DNA of 64,000 nucleotides from Listeria welshimeri serovar 6b str. SLCC5334 (GTDB lineage: Bacteria > Bacillota > Bacilli > Lactobacillales > Listeriaceae): the NCBI RefSeq assembly GCF_000060285.1, contig NC_008555.1:1240001-1304000 (forward strand), read 5' to 3'. The notes below the pieces were generated by a model. The model worked only from the letters and a program-made list of their open reading frames with translations. It was not told the origin of the DNA and did no database searches. Below, piece after piece: positions 53,498 through 63,896 of the stretch (position 1 is the first letter of the stretch; each line of letters starts with the position of its first letter). The position numbers and the translations under genes are program-made.

Positions 53498-55953
53498 GTA
53501 ATCCAGAACAACATATCCAAGACTTAGCGCTTGAAGAAGTTATGGGCGACCGTTTTGGTAGGTATAGTAAATATATTATTCAAGAACGTGCGCTTCCAGA
53601 TGTACGAGATGGACTTAAACCTGTTCAACGTCGTATTTTATTTGCAATGAATGTCGAAGGAAATACAGCTGAAAAAGGTTTCCGTAAATCTGCTAAAACA
53701 GTCGGGAATGTAATTGGTAATTATCATCCGCATGGTGATTCTTCCGTTTATGAAGCAATGGTACGGATGAGTCAAGACTGGAAAGTTCGTAATATGCTCA
53801 TTGAGATGCATGGGAACAATGGTAGTGTAGACGGTGATCCGCCTGCTGCAATGCGTTATACTGAAGCACGACTTTCCCCAATATCCGCTGAATTGTTACG
53901 TGATATTGAAAAAGAAACAGTCGACTTTATTCCTAACTTTGATGATACTTCTAGTGAACCAACTGTTTTACCAGCACGTTTTCCTAACCTTTTGGTAAAT
54001 GGTTCTACAGGTATTTCGGCCGGATATGCAACTGATATTCCGCCACACAATTTAACTGAAATTATTGAAGCAGTCATTAAACGACTGGATAAGCCGCTTT
54101 CAACAACTGAAGATATTATGAAAATTGTCAAAGGACCTGATTTCCCAACTGGCGGAATTATTCAAGGTATTGACGGAATTCGTAAAGCTTATGAAACTGG
54201 AAAAGGCCGTATAGTTGTTCGTTCCAAAACAGAAATTGAAGATATTCGTGGTGGCAGAAAACAAATTACTATTCATGAAATTCCATATGAAGTGAATAAA
54301 GCTAATTTAGTCAAACGAATGGATGAACTACGTATTGAGAAGAAAATTGAAGGGATTTCAGAAGTACGTGATGAAACAGATCGTACTGGCCTCCGTATCG
54401 CTGTTGAACTAAAAAAAGATGCCAATGCGGAAGGCGTTCTGAATTATCTATTTAAAAATACAGATTTACAAGTAAGTTATAATTTCAACATGGTAGCCAT
54501 TCATAATAAACGTCCAGAGTTAATGGGTATTATCCCAATGCTTGACGCTTATATTGAACACCAAAAAGAAATTATTACGAAACGTTCAGAATATGACATT
54601 CGTAAAGCACGTGCTCGTCAACATATTTTAGAAGGATTAATTAAGGCGCTTTCTATTCTAGATGAAGTTATTAAGTTAATTCGTGGTTCCAAAGACAAAC
54701 GTGACGCTAAATTAAACTTGCAAACAACATATGATTTCAGTGAAAAACAAGCGGAAGCAATTGTTTCCTTACAACTTTATCGCTTAACGAATACAGATAT
54801 TCATGAACTTCAAAGTGAAGCAAAAGAACTAGCGGACCAAATTAGCGTACTTGAAAAAATCTTGGGTGATGAGTCCGAACTTATAGCTGTTTTAAAATCC
54901 GAACTAGCGGACATCAAGAAAAAATATAAAACACCTCGCCGGACTGAAGTGCAAGCAGAAATCAGCGAAATCAAAATTGATACTGAAGTACTGGTTGCTA
55001 ATGAAGATGTGATAGTATCTGTGACCAAAGAAGGGTATGTTAAACGTACAAGTCAACGCTCTTATGCAGCGTCAAATGGGGCTGAACTTGCTATGAAAGA
55101 AGCCGATCATGCCATCTTCATTAAGAAAATGAATTCACTAGATACACTCCTTTTATTTACGAGCAAAGGGAACTTCATTTATCGACCTGTCCATGAATTA
55201 CCAGATATTCGTTGGAAAAATCTTGGGGATCATGTTAGTCATTTGGCTAGTGATTTATCTGCAGGTGAAGAAATACGCTCAGCTATTGCTATTCAAACTT
55301 TCACGGAAGAAAAACGTTTCCTATTTGTGACTAAAAATGGTATGACGAAACAATCAGCCATTACGAATTACAAACCACAACGTTATTCCAAATCGATGAT
55401 GGCTATCAAGTTAAAAGATAATGATGAACTTTTAAGTGTGAATTTAATTGATGGTACAGAAGATATATTCTTAGCCACTCGTAATGGCTATGGGCTGCGT
55501 TATCCAATTGCTGAAATACCAGAGTCTGGGGCAAGAACAGCAGGTGTAAAAGCAATCAATCTGAAACAAGACGATATTGTCATTGGTGGAGTAATACTTG
55601 CGCCTAATGACACAAAACACATTTTATTAGCGACTCAGCGTGGTTCATTGAAACAAATGAAAGCAAGTGAATTTGAACCAATCTCAAGAGCCAAACGTGG
55701 TTTATTAATGTTACGAGAACTTAAAAATAATCCACATCGCTTTATCGGCATGACATTAGCTGATAATAATGATCATTTATTTATTGAAACAAACACTGAT
55801 CAAATTGTTGAGATAGATGTAGCTAATCTACGTGTGACGGATCGTTATTCTAATGGTTCGTTTGTATTAGATGAAACGATGGAAGGAGAACCGAAATCCA
55901 TTTGGTTAGATATTCCAGAAATAAAAGACACGAGTGACGCGAAAGACGAGTAA
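53494..55953 (+). CDS. parC: Topoisomerase IV subunit A
   Basis: An 819-residue DNA-cutting subunit. Catalytic Tyr in [12 protein letters not shown]; the quinolone-determining stretch reads [12 protein letters not shown], so Ser83 and Glu87 (equal to E. coli Ser80/Glu84) are unchanged and no quinolone-resistance substitution is seen there. C-terminal beta-pinwheel repeats from about 500. Starts with TTG overlapping parE. Confidence 0.96.
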   Translation: MSNPEQHIQDLALEEVMGDRFGRYSKYIIQERALPDVRDGLKPVQRRILFAMNVEGNTAEKGFRKSAKTVGNVIGNYHPHGDSSVYEAMVRMSQDWKVRNMLIEMHGNNGSVDGDPPAAMRYTEARLSPISAELLRDIEKETVDFIPNFDDTSSEPTVLPARFPNLLVNGSTGISAGYATDIPPHNLTEIIEAVIKRLDKPLSTTEDIMKIVKGPDFPTGGIIQGIDGIRKAYETGKGRIVVRSKTEIEDIRGGRKQITIHEIPYEVNKANLVKRMDELRIEKKIEGISEVRDETDRTGLRIAVELKKDANAEGVLNYLFKNTDLQVSYNFNMVAIHNKRPELMGIIPMLDAYIEHQKEIITKRSEYDIRKARARQHILEGLIKALSILDEVIKLIRGSKDKRDAKLNLQTTYDFSEKQAEAIVSLQLYRLTNTDIHELQSEAKELADQISVLEKILGDESELIAVLKSELADIKKKYKTPRRTEVQAEISEIKIDTEVLVANEDVIVSVTKEGYVKRTSQRSYAASNGAELAMKEADHAIFIKKMNSLDTLLLFTSKGNFIYRPVHELPDIRWKNLGDHVSHLASDLSAGEEIRSAIAIQTFTEEKRFLFVTKNGMTKQSAITNYKPQRYSKSMMAIKLKDNDELLSVNLIDGTEDIFLATRNGYGLRYPIAEIPESGARTAGVKAINLKQDDIVIGGVILAPNDTKHILLATQRGSLKQMKASEFEPISRAKRGLLMLRELKNNPHRFIGMTLADNNDHLFIETNTDQIVEIDVANLRVTDRYSNGSFVLDETMEGEPKSIWLDIPEIKDTSDAKDE

Positions 55954-55958
55954 TGAGA

Positions 55959-55999
55959 AAGAATCTTTGCATTGAAAATATGCAAGGATTCTTTTTTTT
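55959..55999 (+). terminator. Terminator of parEC
   Basis: AAGAATCTTTGCAT / ATGCAAGGATTCTT arms (one G-U), seven-base loop, eight T. The luxS -10 TATAAT (56002-56007) follows directly. Confidence 0.88.
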
Positions 56000-56033
56000 G
56001 ATATAATGACTAGGAATAAAAGGAGGGGCACGC

Positions 56034-56501
56034 ATGACAGAAAAAATGAATGTAGAAAGTTTTAATTTAGATCATACGAAAGTAAAAGCACCTTTTGTTA
56101 GACTAGCGGGAACGAAGGTTGGTTTGCACGGAGATGAAATTTATAAATACGATGTCCGTTTTAAACAGCCTAATAAAGAACATATGGATATGCCAGCACT
56201 TCATTCACTGGAGCATTTAATGGCGGAACTTGCTAGAAACCATACTGATAAATTAGTTGATATTAGCCCTATGGGATGTCAAACAGGTTTTTATGTATCT
56301 TTCATCAACCATAATGACTATGATGATGCATTAGAAATTTTAGCTACAACGTTAACAGATGTTTTAGCTGCAACAGAAGTACCAGCCTGTAATGAGGTGC
56401 AATGTGGTTGGGCAGCGAGTCATAGCCTTGAAGGAGCTCAAGCGCTTGCGGCAGAATTTTTAGCTAAACGAGACGAATGGAAAAATGTGTTTGGTGAATA
56501 A
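56034..56501 (+). CDS. luxS: S-ribosylhomocysteine lyase (autoinducer-2 synthesis)
   Basis: A 155-residue enzyme that splits S-ribosylhomocysteine to homocysteine and DPD, the precursor of AI-2, in the activated methyl cycle. Metal ligands His57, His61 (HSLEH) and Cys124; catalytic Glu60 and Cys82 (GCQTGF). AAGGAGGGG ribosome site. Next to it, head to tail, lies oatA; no internalin-like genes are between them. Confidence 0.97.
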
Positions 56502-56505
56502 AAGA

Positions 56506-56539
56506 AAAACTCAACCGATTTAATGGTTGAGTTTTATTT
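56506..56539. terminator. Bidirectional terminator, luxS and oatA
   Basis: AAAACTCAACC / GGTTGAGTTTT arms with an eight-base loop. Confidence 0.85.
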
Positions 56540-58345
56540 GTTCATAGCATTTGTAAGCATTGAGACATAAGCTTTTGCACCGGTTTTGGTCAAATGAACG
56601 CCATCTGATGCAAAATATTGAGATTGACCACTTGATAATGAGTACCAATCTACTACTGTAACATTCGATCTAGAATCAGCACTCGCAATACTATTATTTA
56701 CTTCTTCTTGCCAGCCTCGAGGTACACGTGTGTTAACTAAATAAATATGAGCCTTATTAAATTGATCTAATAACTCATTTAATTGCTCGTCTGTGAATGG
56801 ACCATTTGTACCAAGTTCTAGTATGACTGCGCTAGTAGAACTATTAAATTTTCTATAATTTGATGAGGTATTGATAGCATCTTTTAATTGTCTGCCCACT
56901 AAGCCATCAATCGTTACATGAGGAACGGCTTCTCTTAAATATGGCTCAATATCAAGCATAACTGAGTCACCTATGGCTAAAGTTTGTTTAATGTTTGGTG
57001 GTTGAGCAGCAGGTTTGTTTTTATTATCAGATTGGGCAGGTTTTTTCTCAGTTGGAGTTTTTGTTGTTTTAGGTTTATCCGTTGTTGTTTTAATAGAGGT
57101 AGGTTGTTTTTCTGCACTTGTATCAACGGGAAGAATATTAGTCATACCAATACTAAATGTGATTAAAACTGCTGCGAGTCCGGCGATTCCTAACCATTTG
57201 CCAACAGGTTTATTTTTCCAAATAAAATAATTTTTATCTTTGAAACTCTTGAAATAATTAATAAAACCATTTTTTCGTATAGGGGTTTCAATGTAACGAA
57301 ACGATAATTCAGCAATAATAAATGTAGCCGCAACTTGTAAGATAGAGCGCCAAATGCTCGGTTGACCGATTTCCAAGACTGGTGTAGTCAAAGTAATTAT
57401 CGGATAGTGCCATAGATAAATACCATAAGAACGAGTACCAATCCATCGTAACGGTTTAAAACTAAAAATCTTACTTAAATAAGAAGCGGGATGTGCAATA
57501 GTCGCAATCATTACAACTCCCATTATGGCCACGAATAACAATCCACCACGATATAAAAATGGCTGATATTCACTTACCAAAGCAGTAATTAAGAAGAAAA
57601 ATAAGATGCTTATTGTGCCAGCTATATTTAGAGCAGCTTTACTTCGTTTTGGAATATTAGGACTTAATCGATTGAACGGCCAAACAAATGCAAGTGCACA
57701 CCCTGATAGTAAATCAAATAACCGAGTATCTGTACCATAATATACACGACTCGGATCGGTTCCTGGAACATATAGAATCGTCATCCAAATTGCGGATAGA
57801 AGACCCAGTCCAATAACAATTTTTAATAGTAATTTTGGATTTTTAACCCATCGTAAAAAGACAAGTAAAAAAACAGGCCAAATCAGATAAAATTGTTCTT
57901 CAATCGCAAGTGACCACAAATTTTTAAGTGGTGATGGCATTCCAAAAGAATCGAAGTAAGATACATTATGAAAAATAAACCACCAGTTACTAACATAAAA
58001 GAAAGAAGCAATCGCGTCGCCGCGTAAATTTTTCAAAATTTCAGAGTGGAATAAGACGGAGAAAATGACTACAACTACAATCATTACATATGCAGCTGGA
58101 ATGAGTCGTCTGAAACGTCTTAACCAAAATTGTTTTAATTGAAGTGTTTGATTTTTTTCCCATTGTGTTAGTAAAATGTTTGTAATTAAATAACCAGATA
58201 AAACGAAAAATATGTCTACGCCGATGAATCCGCCTTTTGCCCAACTGAAATTCAGATGGTAGGCGATAACAGCAATAACAGCGAGTGCTCGAAGCCCATC
58301 AATACTCGGAACATATTTTCTACTGTAGCGAGTAGTTCTTTTCAA
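56534..58345 (-). CDS. oatA: Peptidoglycan O-acetyltransferase
   Basis: A 603-residue enzyme adding O-acetyl groups to MurNAc, which gives lysozyme resistance. Residues 1-~400 are an Acyltransferase_3 membrane domain with ~11 helices (IDGLRALAVIAVIAYH at the start). A Thr/Lys/Pro-rich linker (about 420-455) follows, then an extracellular SGNH domain with IGDSVML (Ser), an ELGTNGP-like ILELGTNGPF, and DGVHLTKTGA (Asp-His). Equivalent to Lmo1291 by order. Confidence 0.93.
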   Translation of the reverse strand: MKRTTRYSRKYVPSIDGLRALAVIAVIAYHLNFSWAKGGFIGVDIFFVLSGYLITNILLTQWEKNQTLQLKQFWLRRFRRLIPAAYVMIVVVVIFSVLFHSEILKNLRGDAIASFFYVSNWWFIFHNVSYFDSFGMPSPLKNLWSLAIEEQFYLIWPVFLLVFLRWVKNPKLLLKIVIGLGLLSAIWMTILYVPGTDPSRVYYGTDTRLFDLLSGCALAFVWPFNRLSPNIPKRSKAALNIAGTISILFFFLITALVSEYQPFLYRGGLLFVAIMGVVMIATIAHPASYLSKIFSFKPLRWIGTRSYGIYLWHYPIITLTTPVLEIGQPSIWRSILQVAATFIIAELSFRYIETPIRKNGFINYFKSFKDKNYFIWKNKPVGKWLGIAGLAAVLITFSIGMTNILPVDTSAEKQPTSIKTTTDKPKTTKTPTEKKPAQSDNKNKPAAQPPNIKQTLAIGDSVMLDIEPYLREAVPHVTIDGLVGRQLKDAINTSSNYRKFNSSTSAVILELGTNGPFTDEQLNELLDQFNKAHIYLVNTRVPRGWQEEVNNSIASADSRSNVTVVDWYSLSSGQSQYFASDGVHLTKTGAKAYVSMLTNAMNK

Positions 58346-58558
58346 AATAACATCTCCTAATTGGGATAAGTAAAAATGTCTGTAATAAAACTAGACAGAG
58401 ATTATGGAGCCTTCTGCTTTTAGCTCCATACTATAATACCATACATAAATCAAGAAGTAATTTAAAAAGCAAAATTAATATACAGATTTTAATAATTTGA
58501 GTATATTTACTTACTTTTGTTATAGTATGGATAAGTAAAAAGTTTGGGAGGTAGGCAA

Positions 58559-59266
58559 ATGACAGAGATATATGCTCATAGAGGGAGTAGTGGAACTGAA
58601 CCAGAAAATACGATACCAGCGATGAAAAAAGCAATACTATCTGGAGCGGATGGAATAGAATTAGACATACATGTTCTTAAGTCTGGCGAACTAATTGTTA
58701 TGCATGATGAACGAGTAGACCGAACAACGAACGGTACAGGTTTTTTAAAAGATTATACGCTTTCTGAAGTGAAAAAATTAGTTGTTGCTAAACGTTTCTT
58801 TCGTAAAGTACGAGTCCCAACTCTAGAAGAAGTGTTCAATTTGATTGGGACATCAGGTGTTATTCTTAACATTGAACTAAAAACTGATATTTTTACATAT
58901 GATGGAATAGAAAAGAAAGTAACCGATTTAGCAAAAAAATATCCAGAGGTACAGGTGATGTATTCTTCTTTTAATGAAGATACATTAATTCGTTTGCGAG
59001 AAATTGATAACAAGGCTAAATTAGCACTCATTACACATAAAAATTTAGACGCAGTTCTCCCATTACATACAAAAATTAATTTAGAAGCTGTCCATCCTCC
59101 TATAAAAGCTGAAAAAGACCCCGTAGTATCCAATATTCCTGCTCGTTATTGGACAGTAAACAAAGAAGAGGATATAGAACACTTTTTCTCCGCCAAGGCA
59201 AAAGGAATTATTACTGATTTTCCAGAACGAGCAGTAGCAATTAGGAAGAGGAAATATCCCCACTGA
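58559..59266 (+). CDS. Glycerophosphodiester phosphodiesterase
   Basis: A 235-residue cytoplasmic GDPD. YAHRGSSGTEPENTIPAMKKAI (His, Arg, Glu), GIELDIHVLKSGELIVMHDE and INIELKT carry the family's acid-base and metal residues. It frees glycerol-3-phosphate from phospholipid head groups, which fits its place before glpD. ATG 58559 follows GGGAGG; TTG 58544 overlaps that site. No signal peptide. Confidence 0.9.
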   Translation: MTEIYAHRGSSGTEPENTIPAMKKAILSGADGIELDIHVLKSGELIVMHDERVDRTTNGTGFLKDYTLSEVKKLVVAKRFFRKVRVPTLEEVFNLIGTSGVILNIELKTDIFTYDGIEKKVTDLAKKYPEVQVMYSSFNEDTLIRLREIDNKAKLALITHKNLDAVLPLHTKINLEAVHPPIKAEKDPVVSNIPARYWTVNKEEDIEHFFSAKAKGIITDFPERAVAIRKRKYPH

Positions 59267-59304
59267 GCAAAACGCTTTCATTCTAATAAGTTAATAGCTA
59301 TAAT
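59267..59304 (+). promoter_or_regulatory. glpD promoter region with cre-like site
   Basis: TATAAT at 59299-59304 with no strong -35. GCAAAACGCTTTCA (59267-59280) matches the catabolite response element at 12 of 14 positions and lies over the -35 place. Confidence 0.5.
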
Positions 59305-59341
59305 AAAGCTAAGTTAATAAATATTATTGTCTGAGATTCGG

Positions 59342-59395
59342 AGAGACTGCAAAAGGCGAGCGCAATCGTCTTACTTTGCAGTCTCTTTTTTTGTT
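59342..59395 (+). terminator. glpD leader terminator (GlpP antitermination candidate)
   Basis: AGAGACTGCAAA and TTTGCAGTCTCT arms around a 21-base loop, then TTTTTTT, about 100 bases before the glpD start. In Bacillus the GlpP protein prevents termination at such a leader hairpin when glycerol-3-phosphate is present. Confidence 0.7.
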
Positions 59396-59491
59396 TTTTT
59401 AAAGCTTAAAGCGTTTCAGTTAGATGAAAAAGTGGAAAAGTGAGAAGAAGGCATTATTCAGATGGTAAACAATTTGAAGGGGGCAAACAAA

Positions 59492-61168
59492 ATGGTACAA
59501 TTATTTTCAGCATTTGATAGAGAAACAATTGAAAGAAATCTTCAAGAAGAAAAATTCGATTTAGTCATCGTTGGCGGAGGAATTACTGGTGCGGGAATCG
59601 CATTAGATGCAACTACTAGAGGAATGAATGTTGCATTAGTAGAAATGGGTGACTTCGCAAGCGGAACATCCAGCCGTTCAACCAAATTAGTTCATGGTGG
59701 TCTACGTTATTTACAACAATTTGAAATCAAAGAAGTAGCAGATTTAGGGAAAGAACGTGCGATTGTATATGAAAATGGACCGCACGTAACAACACCTGAA
59801 TGGATGATGCTCCCATTCCATAAAGGTGGGAACATGGGTAAAACAACCGCTTCATTCGGAATACGTTTGTATGATTATCTTGCAGGCGTGAAGAAAAATG
59901 AACGTCGTAAAATCCTAAGCGCAAAAGAAACATTAGCAAAAAACCCTTTTGTAAAAAAAGATGGTCTGAAGGGTTCAGGCTATTATGTAGAATACCGGAC
60001 AGACGATGCTCGTTTAACAATCGAAGTCATGAAAAAAGCGGTAGAACTAGGAGCAAATGCAATCAATTATACGAAAGCAGAACACTTTTTATATGATGAT
60101 AATAAACAAGTGGTAGGTGTTACAGTTACCGATCGTTTAACAGGAAAAGCTTACGATATTAAAGGTCACCGTGTTATTAATGCAGCTGGTCCTTGGGTAG
60201 ATAAAGTAAGAAAATTAGACTATGCGACAAATAATAAACACCTTCGTTTAACTAAAGGAATTCACTTAGTTATTGATAAGAAAAAATTCCCAATGGAACA
60301 AGCTGTTTATTTTGATACTCCAGATGGAAGAATGGTATTCGCAATTCCACGTGATAAAAAAGTCTATGTTGGAACCACAGATACAGTTTATGATGAAGCA
60401 GTAATTAATCCAAAAGCGCTTGAGTCTGATCATAATTATGTAATTAAAGCAATTAACTACATGTTCCCAGATGTGCATATTACTGAAAAAGATATTGAAT
60501 CAAGCTGGGCAGGGGTTCGTCCATTAATTTACGAAGAAGGTAAAGATCCATCTGAAATTTCACGAAAAGATGAAGTTTGGTTCTCAGAAAGTGGCTTAAT
60601 AACAATGGCAGGTGGGAAACTAACTGGTTACCGTAAAATGGCTGAAAAATTACTTGATGATGTTTCCAAAACGTTGACAAAAGAAACAGGCAAAAAATAT
60701 AAACCAGTTCAAACGAAACATTTACCAATTTCGGGAGGAGATATTGGAGGCTCAGAACAACTTGAATCTTTCCTTTCCAAAAAAGCGAAAGAAGGAAATA
60801 ATCGTTTCGGTTGGACATTAGAAGAGGGCCGTGAAATCGCCAAACGTTATGGTAGCAATATTGATCAATTGTTTACTTATGCGCAGGAACATAAAGAACA
60901 AGAGGAATCGACTCTACCAAACAGCTTATATGCGGAATTACGTTATTCTATTCAGCACGAAGCTGTTACAACGCCAATTGACTTTTTACTTCGTCGGACT
61001 GGCTACTTACTGTTCGATATGCCTTATTTACTCGAGTGGAAAGATGCCGTTATTGATGAAATGGCAAAACAATTCCACTGGAGTGATGAAGTAAAACAAA
61101 CCTATATAGAAGAATTAGATATTCAAATTAATGATGCTAGAGAGCCGGCTGATTGGCACGATAGATAA
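59492..61168 (+). CDS. glpD: Aerobic glycerol-3-phosphate dehydrogenase
   Basis: A 558-residue FAD enzyme at the membrane that oxidises glycerol-3-phosphate to dihydroxyacetone phosphate and passes electrons to quinone. N-terminal [23 protein letters not shown], then [18 protein letters not shown], and a C-terminal helical domain. ATG 59492 follows GAAGGGGG; an in-frame ATG at 59462 has no ribosome site. Controlled by the leader hairpin upstream. Confidence 0.95.
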   Translation: MVQLFSAFDRETIERNLQEEKFDLVIVGGGITGAGIALDATTRGMNVALVEMGDFASGTSSRSTKLVHGGLRYLQQFEIKEVADLGKERAIVYENGPHVTTPEWMMLPFHKGGNMGKTTASFGIRLYDYLAGVKKNERRKILSAKETLAKNPFVKKDGLKGSGYYVEYRTDDARLTIEVMKKAVELGANAINYTKAEHFLYDDNKQVVGVTVTDRLTGKAYDIKGHRVINAAGPWVDKVRKLDYATNNKHLRLTKGIHLVIDKKKFPMEQAVYFDTPDGRMVFAIPRDKKVYVGTTDTVYDEAVINPKALESDHNYVIKAINYMFPDVHITEKDIESSWAGVRPLIYEEGKDPSEISRKDEVWFSESGLITMAGGKLTGYRKMAEKLLDDVSKTLTKETGKKYKPVQTKHLPISGGDIGGSEQLESFLSKKAKEGNNRFGWTLEEGREIAKRYGSNIDQLFTYAQEHKEQEESTLPNSLYAELRYSIQHEAVTTPIDFLLRRTGYLLFDMPYLLEWKDAVIDEMAKQFHWSDEVKQTYIEELDIQINDAREPADWHDR

Positions 61169-61177
61169 TTAATCATG

Positions 61178-61214
61178 AAAAAGCGCTTATCTTTTGAGAT
61201 TTGCGCTTTTTTTA
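61178..61214 (+). terminator. Terminator of glpD
   Basis: AAAAAGCGC / GCGCTTTTTT with an inner ATCT/AGAT pair and a T run. Confidence 0.8.
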
Positions 61215-61291
61215 TGAAAAAAAGCATTTTCGCTATTTTCAAGAACCCATTTTCATGGTACATTGATTACAGACGAAAAGGAGGTTTTTTT

Positions 61292-62209
61292 TTGAGCAAG
61301 ATTCCTGTCATCGTCATCGTTGGCCCAACTGCTGTCGGCAAAACAAGTCTTAGTATTGAATTAGCGAAAAAGTTGGATGGAGAAATCATTAGTGGCGACT
61401 CTATGCAAGTATATCGTGGGTTAGATATCGGTACAGCAAAAATCACATCAGAAGAAATGTGCGGTATAAAACATCACCTTATTGATGTCACAGATGCGTC
61501 TGTGCCATTCACTGCAGCGAAATTCCAATCAGAAACAATGGCTTTGATTGAATCCATACATAGCCGCGGAAAACTTCCTATTATAGTTGGCGGGACGGGT
61601 CTTTACATTCAGTCTGTTTTTTATGATTATGATTTTGGGAATTCAAGCGAGGATAAGGCGTTCCGAGCAAAATTAGATTCTTTAGACAAAGTAACTTTAT
61701 GGAAAATGCTAGAACAACAAGACCCTGAAAGCGCAAAACTTATTCATGAAAACAATAAAAGGCGCGTTATTAGAGCGTTGGAAGTGATACACCTAACCGG
61801 AAAACCTTTTTCCGAATATCAAGTTCATCATAAATTAAATGATATGTATAAGCCTCTTTTTTTAGGACTTGATTTAGATAGGGCATTACTTTATGAAAGA
61901 ATCAATCAGCGCGTAGATATAATGTTTGAACAAGGACTAGTTTCAGAAGCAAAAAAACTATACGATGAGAACCTAGCTGATGTACCAGCCATTCGTGGTA
62001 TAGGTTACAAAGAATTATTTACCTATTTTGAGGGCAATAGTACACTGGAAGAAGCGAAAGAATTAATTCAAAAAAACTCGCGTCATTTCGCGAAAAGACA
62101 GTTAACTTGGTTTAGGAATAGGATGGAAATTAACTGGATTCAAGCTGGTACCAGTTCAACTGAAACCGAAGCAATGAATAAAGTGAAGACCTTTTTAGCA
62201 TCTAAATAA
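61292..62209 (+). CDS. miaA: tRNA dimethylallyltransferase
   Basis: A 305-residue enzyme adding an isopentenyl group to A37 of tRNAs that read UNN codons. [16 protein letters not shown] (P loop), [16 protein letters not shown] (catalytic Asp-Ser), [10 protein letters not shown] and the C-terminal [17 protein letters not shown] 61292 is chosen because AAAGGAGG lies nine bases before it; the frame runs open upstream through the glpD terminator. Confidence 0.95.
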
Positions 62210-62218
62210 TACTTTTCT

Positions 62219-62244
62219 GTTTGGTAGTAAGAAATAAAGGGTAT
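62219..62244 (+). promoter_or_regulatory. SigB-type promoter of hfq
   Basis: GTTTGG (62219-62224), 14 bases, GGGTAT (62239-62244) fits the general-stress sigma-B consensus GTTT...GGGWAW. SigB-dependent hfq transcription is known in L. monocytogenes. Confidence 0.8.
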
Positions 62245-62279
62245 TTGAAATTAGCCAACCAATTGCACTATGGAGTATA

Positions 62280-62308
62280 TTGGGGTTTGGGAAATTTTTT
62301 AGTATAAG
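62280..62308 (+). promoter_or_regulatory. Second, sigma-A-like promoter of hfq
   Basis: TTGGGG (62280-62285), 17 bases, TATAAG (62303-62308), ending just before the ribosome site. Confidence 0.55.
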
Positions 62309-62330
62309 ATAGAGATTGGAGAGGGAAATT

Positions 62331-62564
62331 ATGAAACAAGGTGGACAAGGATTACAGGATTATTACTTAAATCAATTACGTAAGGAAAAAATTCTTGCAA
62401 CAGTATTTTTAACAAATGGTTTTCAGTTAAGAGGACGCGTTGTGAGTTTTGACAATTTTACCGTATTACTTGATGTCGAAGGAAAACAACAACTTGTATT
62501 TAAGCACGCAATTTCAACTTTCTCCCCGCAAAAGAATGTCGCTTTAAATCCTGATGCGGAATAA
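62331..62564 (+). CDS. hfq: RNA chaperone Hfq
   Basis: A 77-residue Sm-like protein forming a hexamer that binds small RNAs and mRNAs. Sm1 motif ([39 protein letters not shown]) and Sm2 ([10 protein letters not shown] motif) are complete. ATG 62331 follows GGAGAGGG. Length fits Listeria Hfq. Confidence 0.96.
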   Translation: MKQGGQGLQDYYLNQLRKEKILATVFLTNGFQLRGRVVSFDNFTVLLDVEGKQQLVFKHAISTFSPQKNVALNPDAE

Positions 62565-62575
62565 GCAATTCCTTT

Positions 62576-62624
62576 AAAAGACAAGAAACTCGTTTTTGGC
62601 GATGTTTCATGTCTTTTTTTTATG
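62576..62624 (+). terminator. Terminator of hfq
   Basis: AAAAGACAAGAAAC / GTTTCATGTCTTTT arms (one mismatch) with a 14-base loop and eight T. Confidence 0.78.
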
Positions 62625-62672
62625 CAAAAAATATGCTACGATTAGATTTGTCTGAAAAAGGGAGATATGCTT

Positions 62673-63896
62673 GTGGAACGTGAAAAAATAATACTTGTAG
62701 GCGTAATATTGCCAAATAAAACAGAAGAAGCTTTTTGGAACTCCATGAATGAACTCTATAGCCTTGTTAAAACGGCAAATGGAGAAGTAATGGATGAGTT
62801 AACTCAAAAATTAGAACGTGTCAGTCAGGCCTCGTTCATTGGTTCTGGCAAGCTATTAGAACTAGCAGAACTAGTGGAAATGCATGAAGCTGATGTGGTT
62901 ATTTTTAATAGTGAACTCAGTGCTACACAAGTGCGTAATATTTCAAAAGTAGTGGATGCACGAATTATTGATCGTACCCAATTAATTTTAGATATTTTTG
63001 CCATGCGTGCAAAATCTAAAGAAGGTAAACTACAAGTTGCATATGCTCAGTATAAATATTTGCTACCTAGGCTCAGTGGACAAGGAACTTCACTTTCTAA
63101 ATTAGGTGGAGGAATTGGTTCAAGAGGTCCCGGAGAATCAAAATTAGAAATGGATAAACGCCATATTCGTGAGAAAATGTATGATATAAAAGCTCAACTA
63201 ACACACGTAGAGAAACATCGTAAACGAATCATTGATAGGAGAAATACTCAATCAGTTTTCCGTTTCGGTTTAATTGGATATACAAATGCAGGAAAATCCA
63301 CCATTTTTAATCGATTAACTAATGAAACGACACTAGAAGAAGATAAATTATTTGCAACACTTGATCCAACCACTAGAAAAATTCGATTTGAAGGCGGATT
63401 TCATGCACTTTTGACTGATACAGTTGGATTTATTCAAGATTTACCAACCACTTTGATTGCAGCATTCCGCTCTACTTTGGAAGAAACTGCGAATGTGGAT
63501 GTTTTAATTCATATTGTGGATGCATCAGATCCTGATTATTTACAGCATGAAACGACTGTTATTAAGTTATTACAAGAATTAGAAATGAACCATCTTCCTA
63601 CATTAGTTGTTTATAATAAAATGGATAAAGCACCTGCAACTTTTGTACCTGATCGTCCGGAACACCTTCTTTTTTCTGCGTTAAATCCGGATGCACCTAA
63701 AATAATAAAACAACGAATGATCGAATTAATCGAAAAAAATTGGTCTTTCTTTACGATGGATTTATCGGAAGAAAACGGCAAAGAATTGGCGCAAATAGGG
63801 CAACAAGCATGGTTGACAAAACTGGAATATATTGAAAACGAGGCATGCTACCGAATAGAAGGTTATCGTCCTAGAAAGGAATCTACTAATGACTGA
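62673..63896 (+). CDS. hflX: Ribosome-associated GTPase HflX
   Basis: A 407-residue GTPase that splits stalled 70S ribosomes. N-terminal nucleotide-binding domain (about 1-190) with GGGIGSRGPGESKLEMDKR; G domain with GYTNAGKSTIFN, DTVGFI and NKMD. GTG at 62673 is likely the start, as GGGAG lies eight bases before it; ATG at 62667 is only two bases away from that site. Overlaps the next gene. Confidence 0.9.
   Translation: MEREKIILVGVILPNKTEEAFWNSMNELYSLVKTANGEVMDELTQKLERVSQASFIGSGKLLELAELVEMHEADVVIFNSELSATQVRNISKVVDARIIDRTQLILDIFAMRAKSKEGKLQVAYAQYKYLLPRLSGQGTSLSKLGGGIGSRGPGESKLEMDKRHIREKMYDIKAQLTHVEKHRKRIIDRRNTQSVFRFGLIGYTNAGKSTIFNRLTNETTLEEDKLFATLDPTTRKIRFEGGFHALLTDTVGFIQDLPTTLIAAFRSTLEETANVDVLIHIVDASDPDYLQHETTVIKLLQELEMNHLPTLVVYNKMDKAPATFVPDRPEHLLFSALNPDAPKIIKQRMIELIEKNWSFFTMDLSEENGKELAQIGQQAWLTKLEYIENEACYRIEGYRPRKESTND

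Noticed and set aside
53734-53766. Quinolone-resistance substitution in ParC
   Set aside because: The region reads [12 protein letters not shown], with the residues equal to E. coli Ser80 and Glu84 unchanged.
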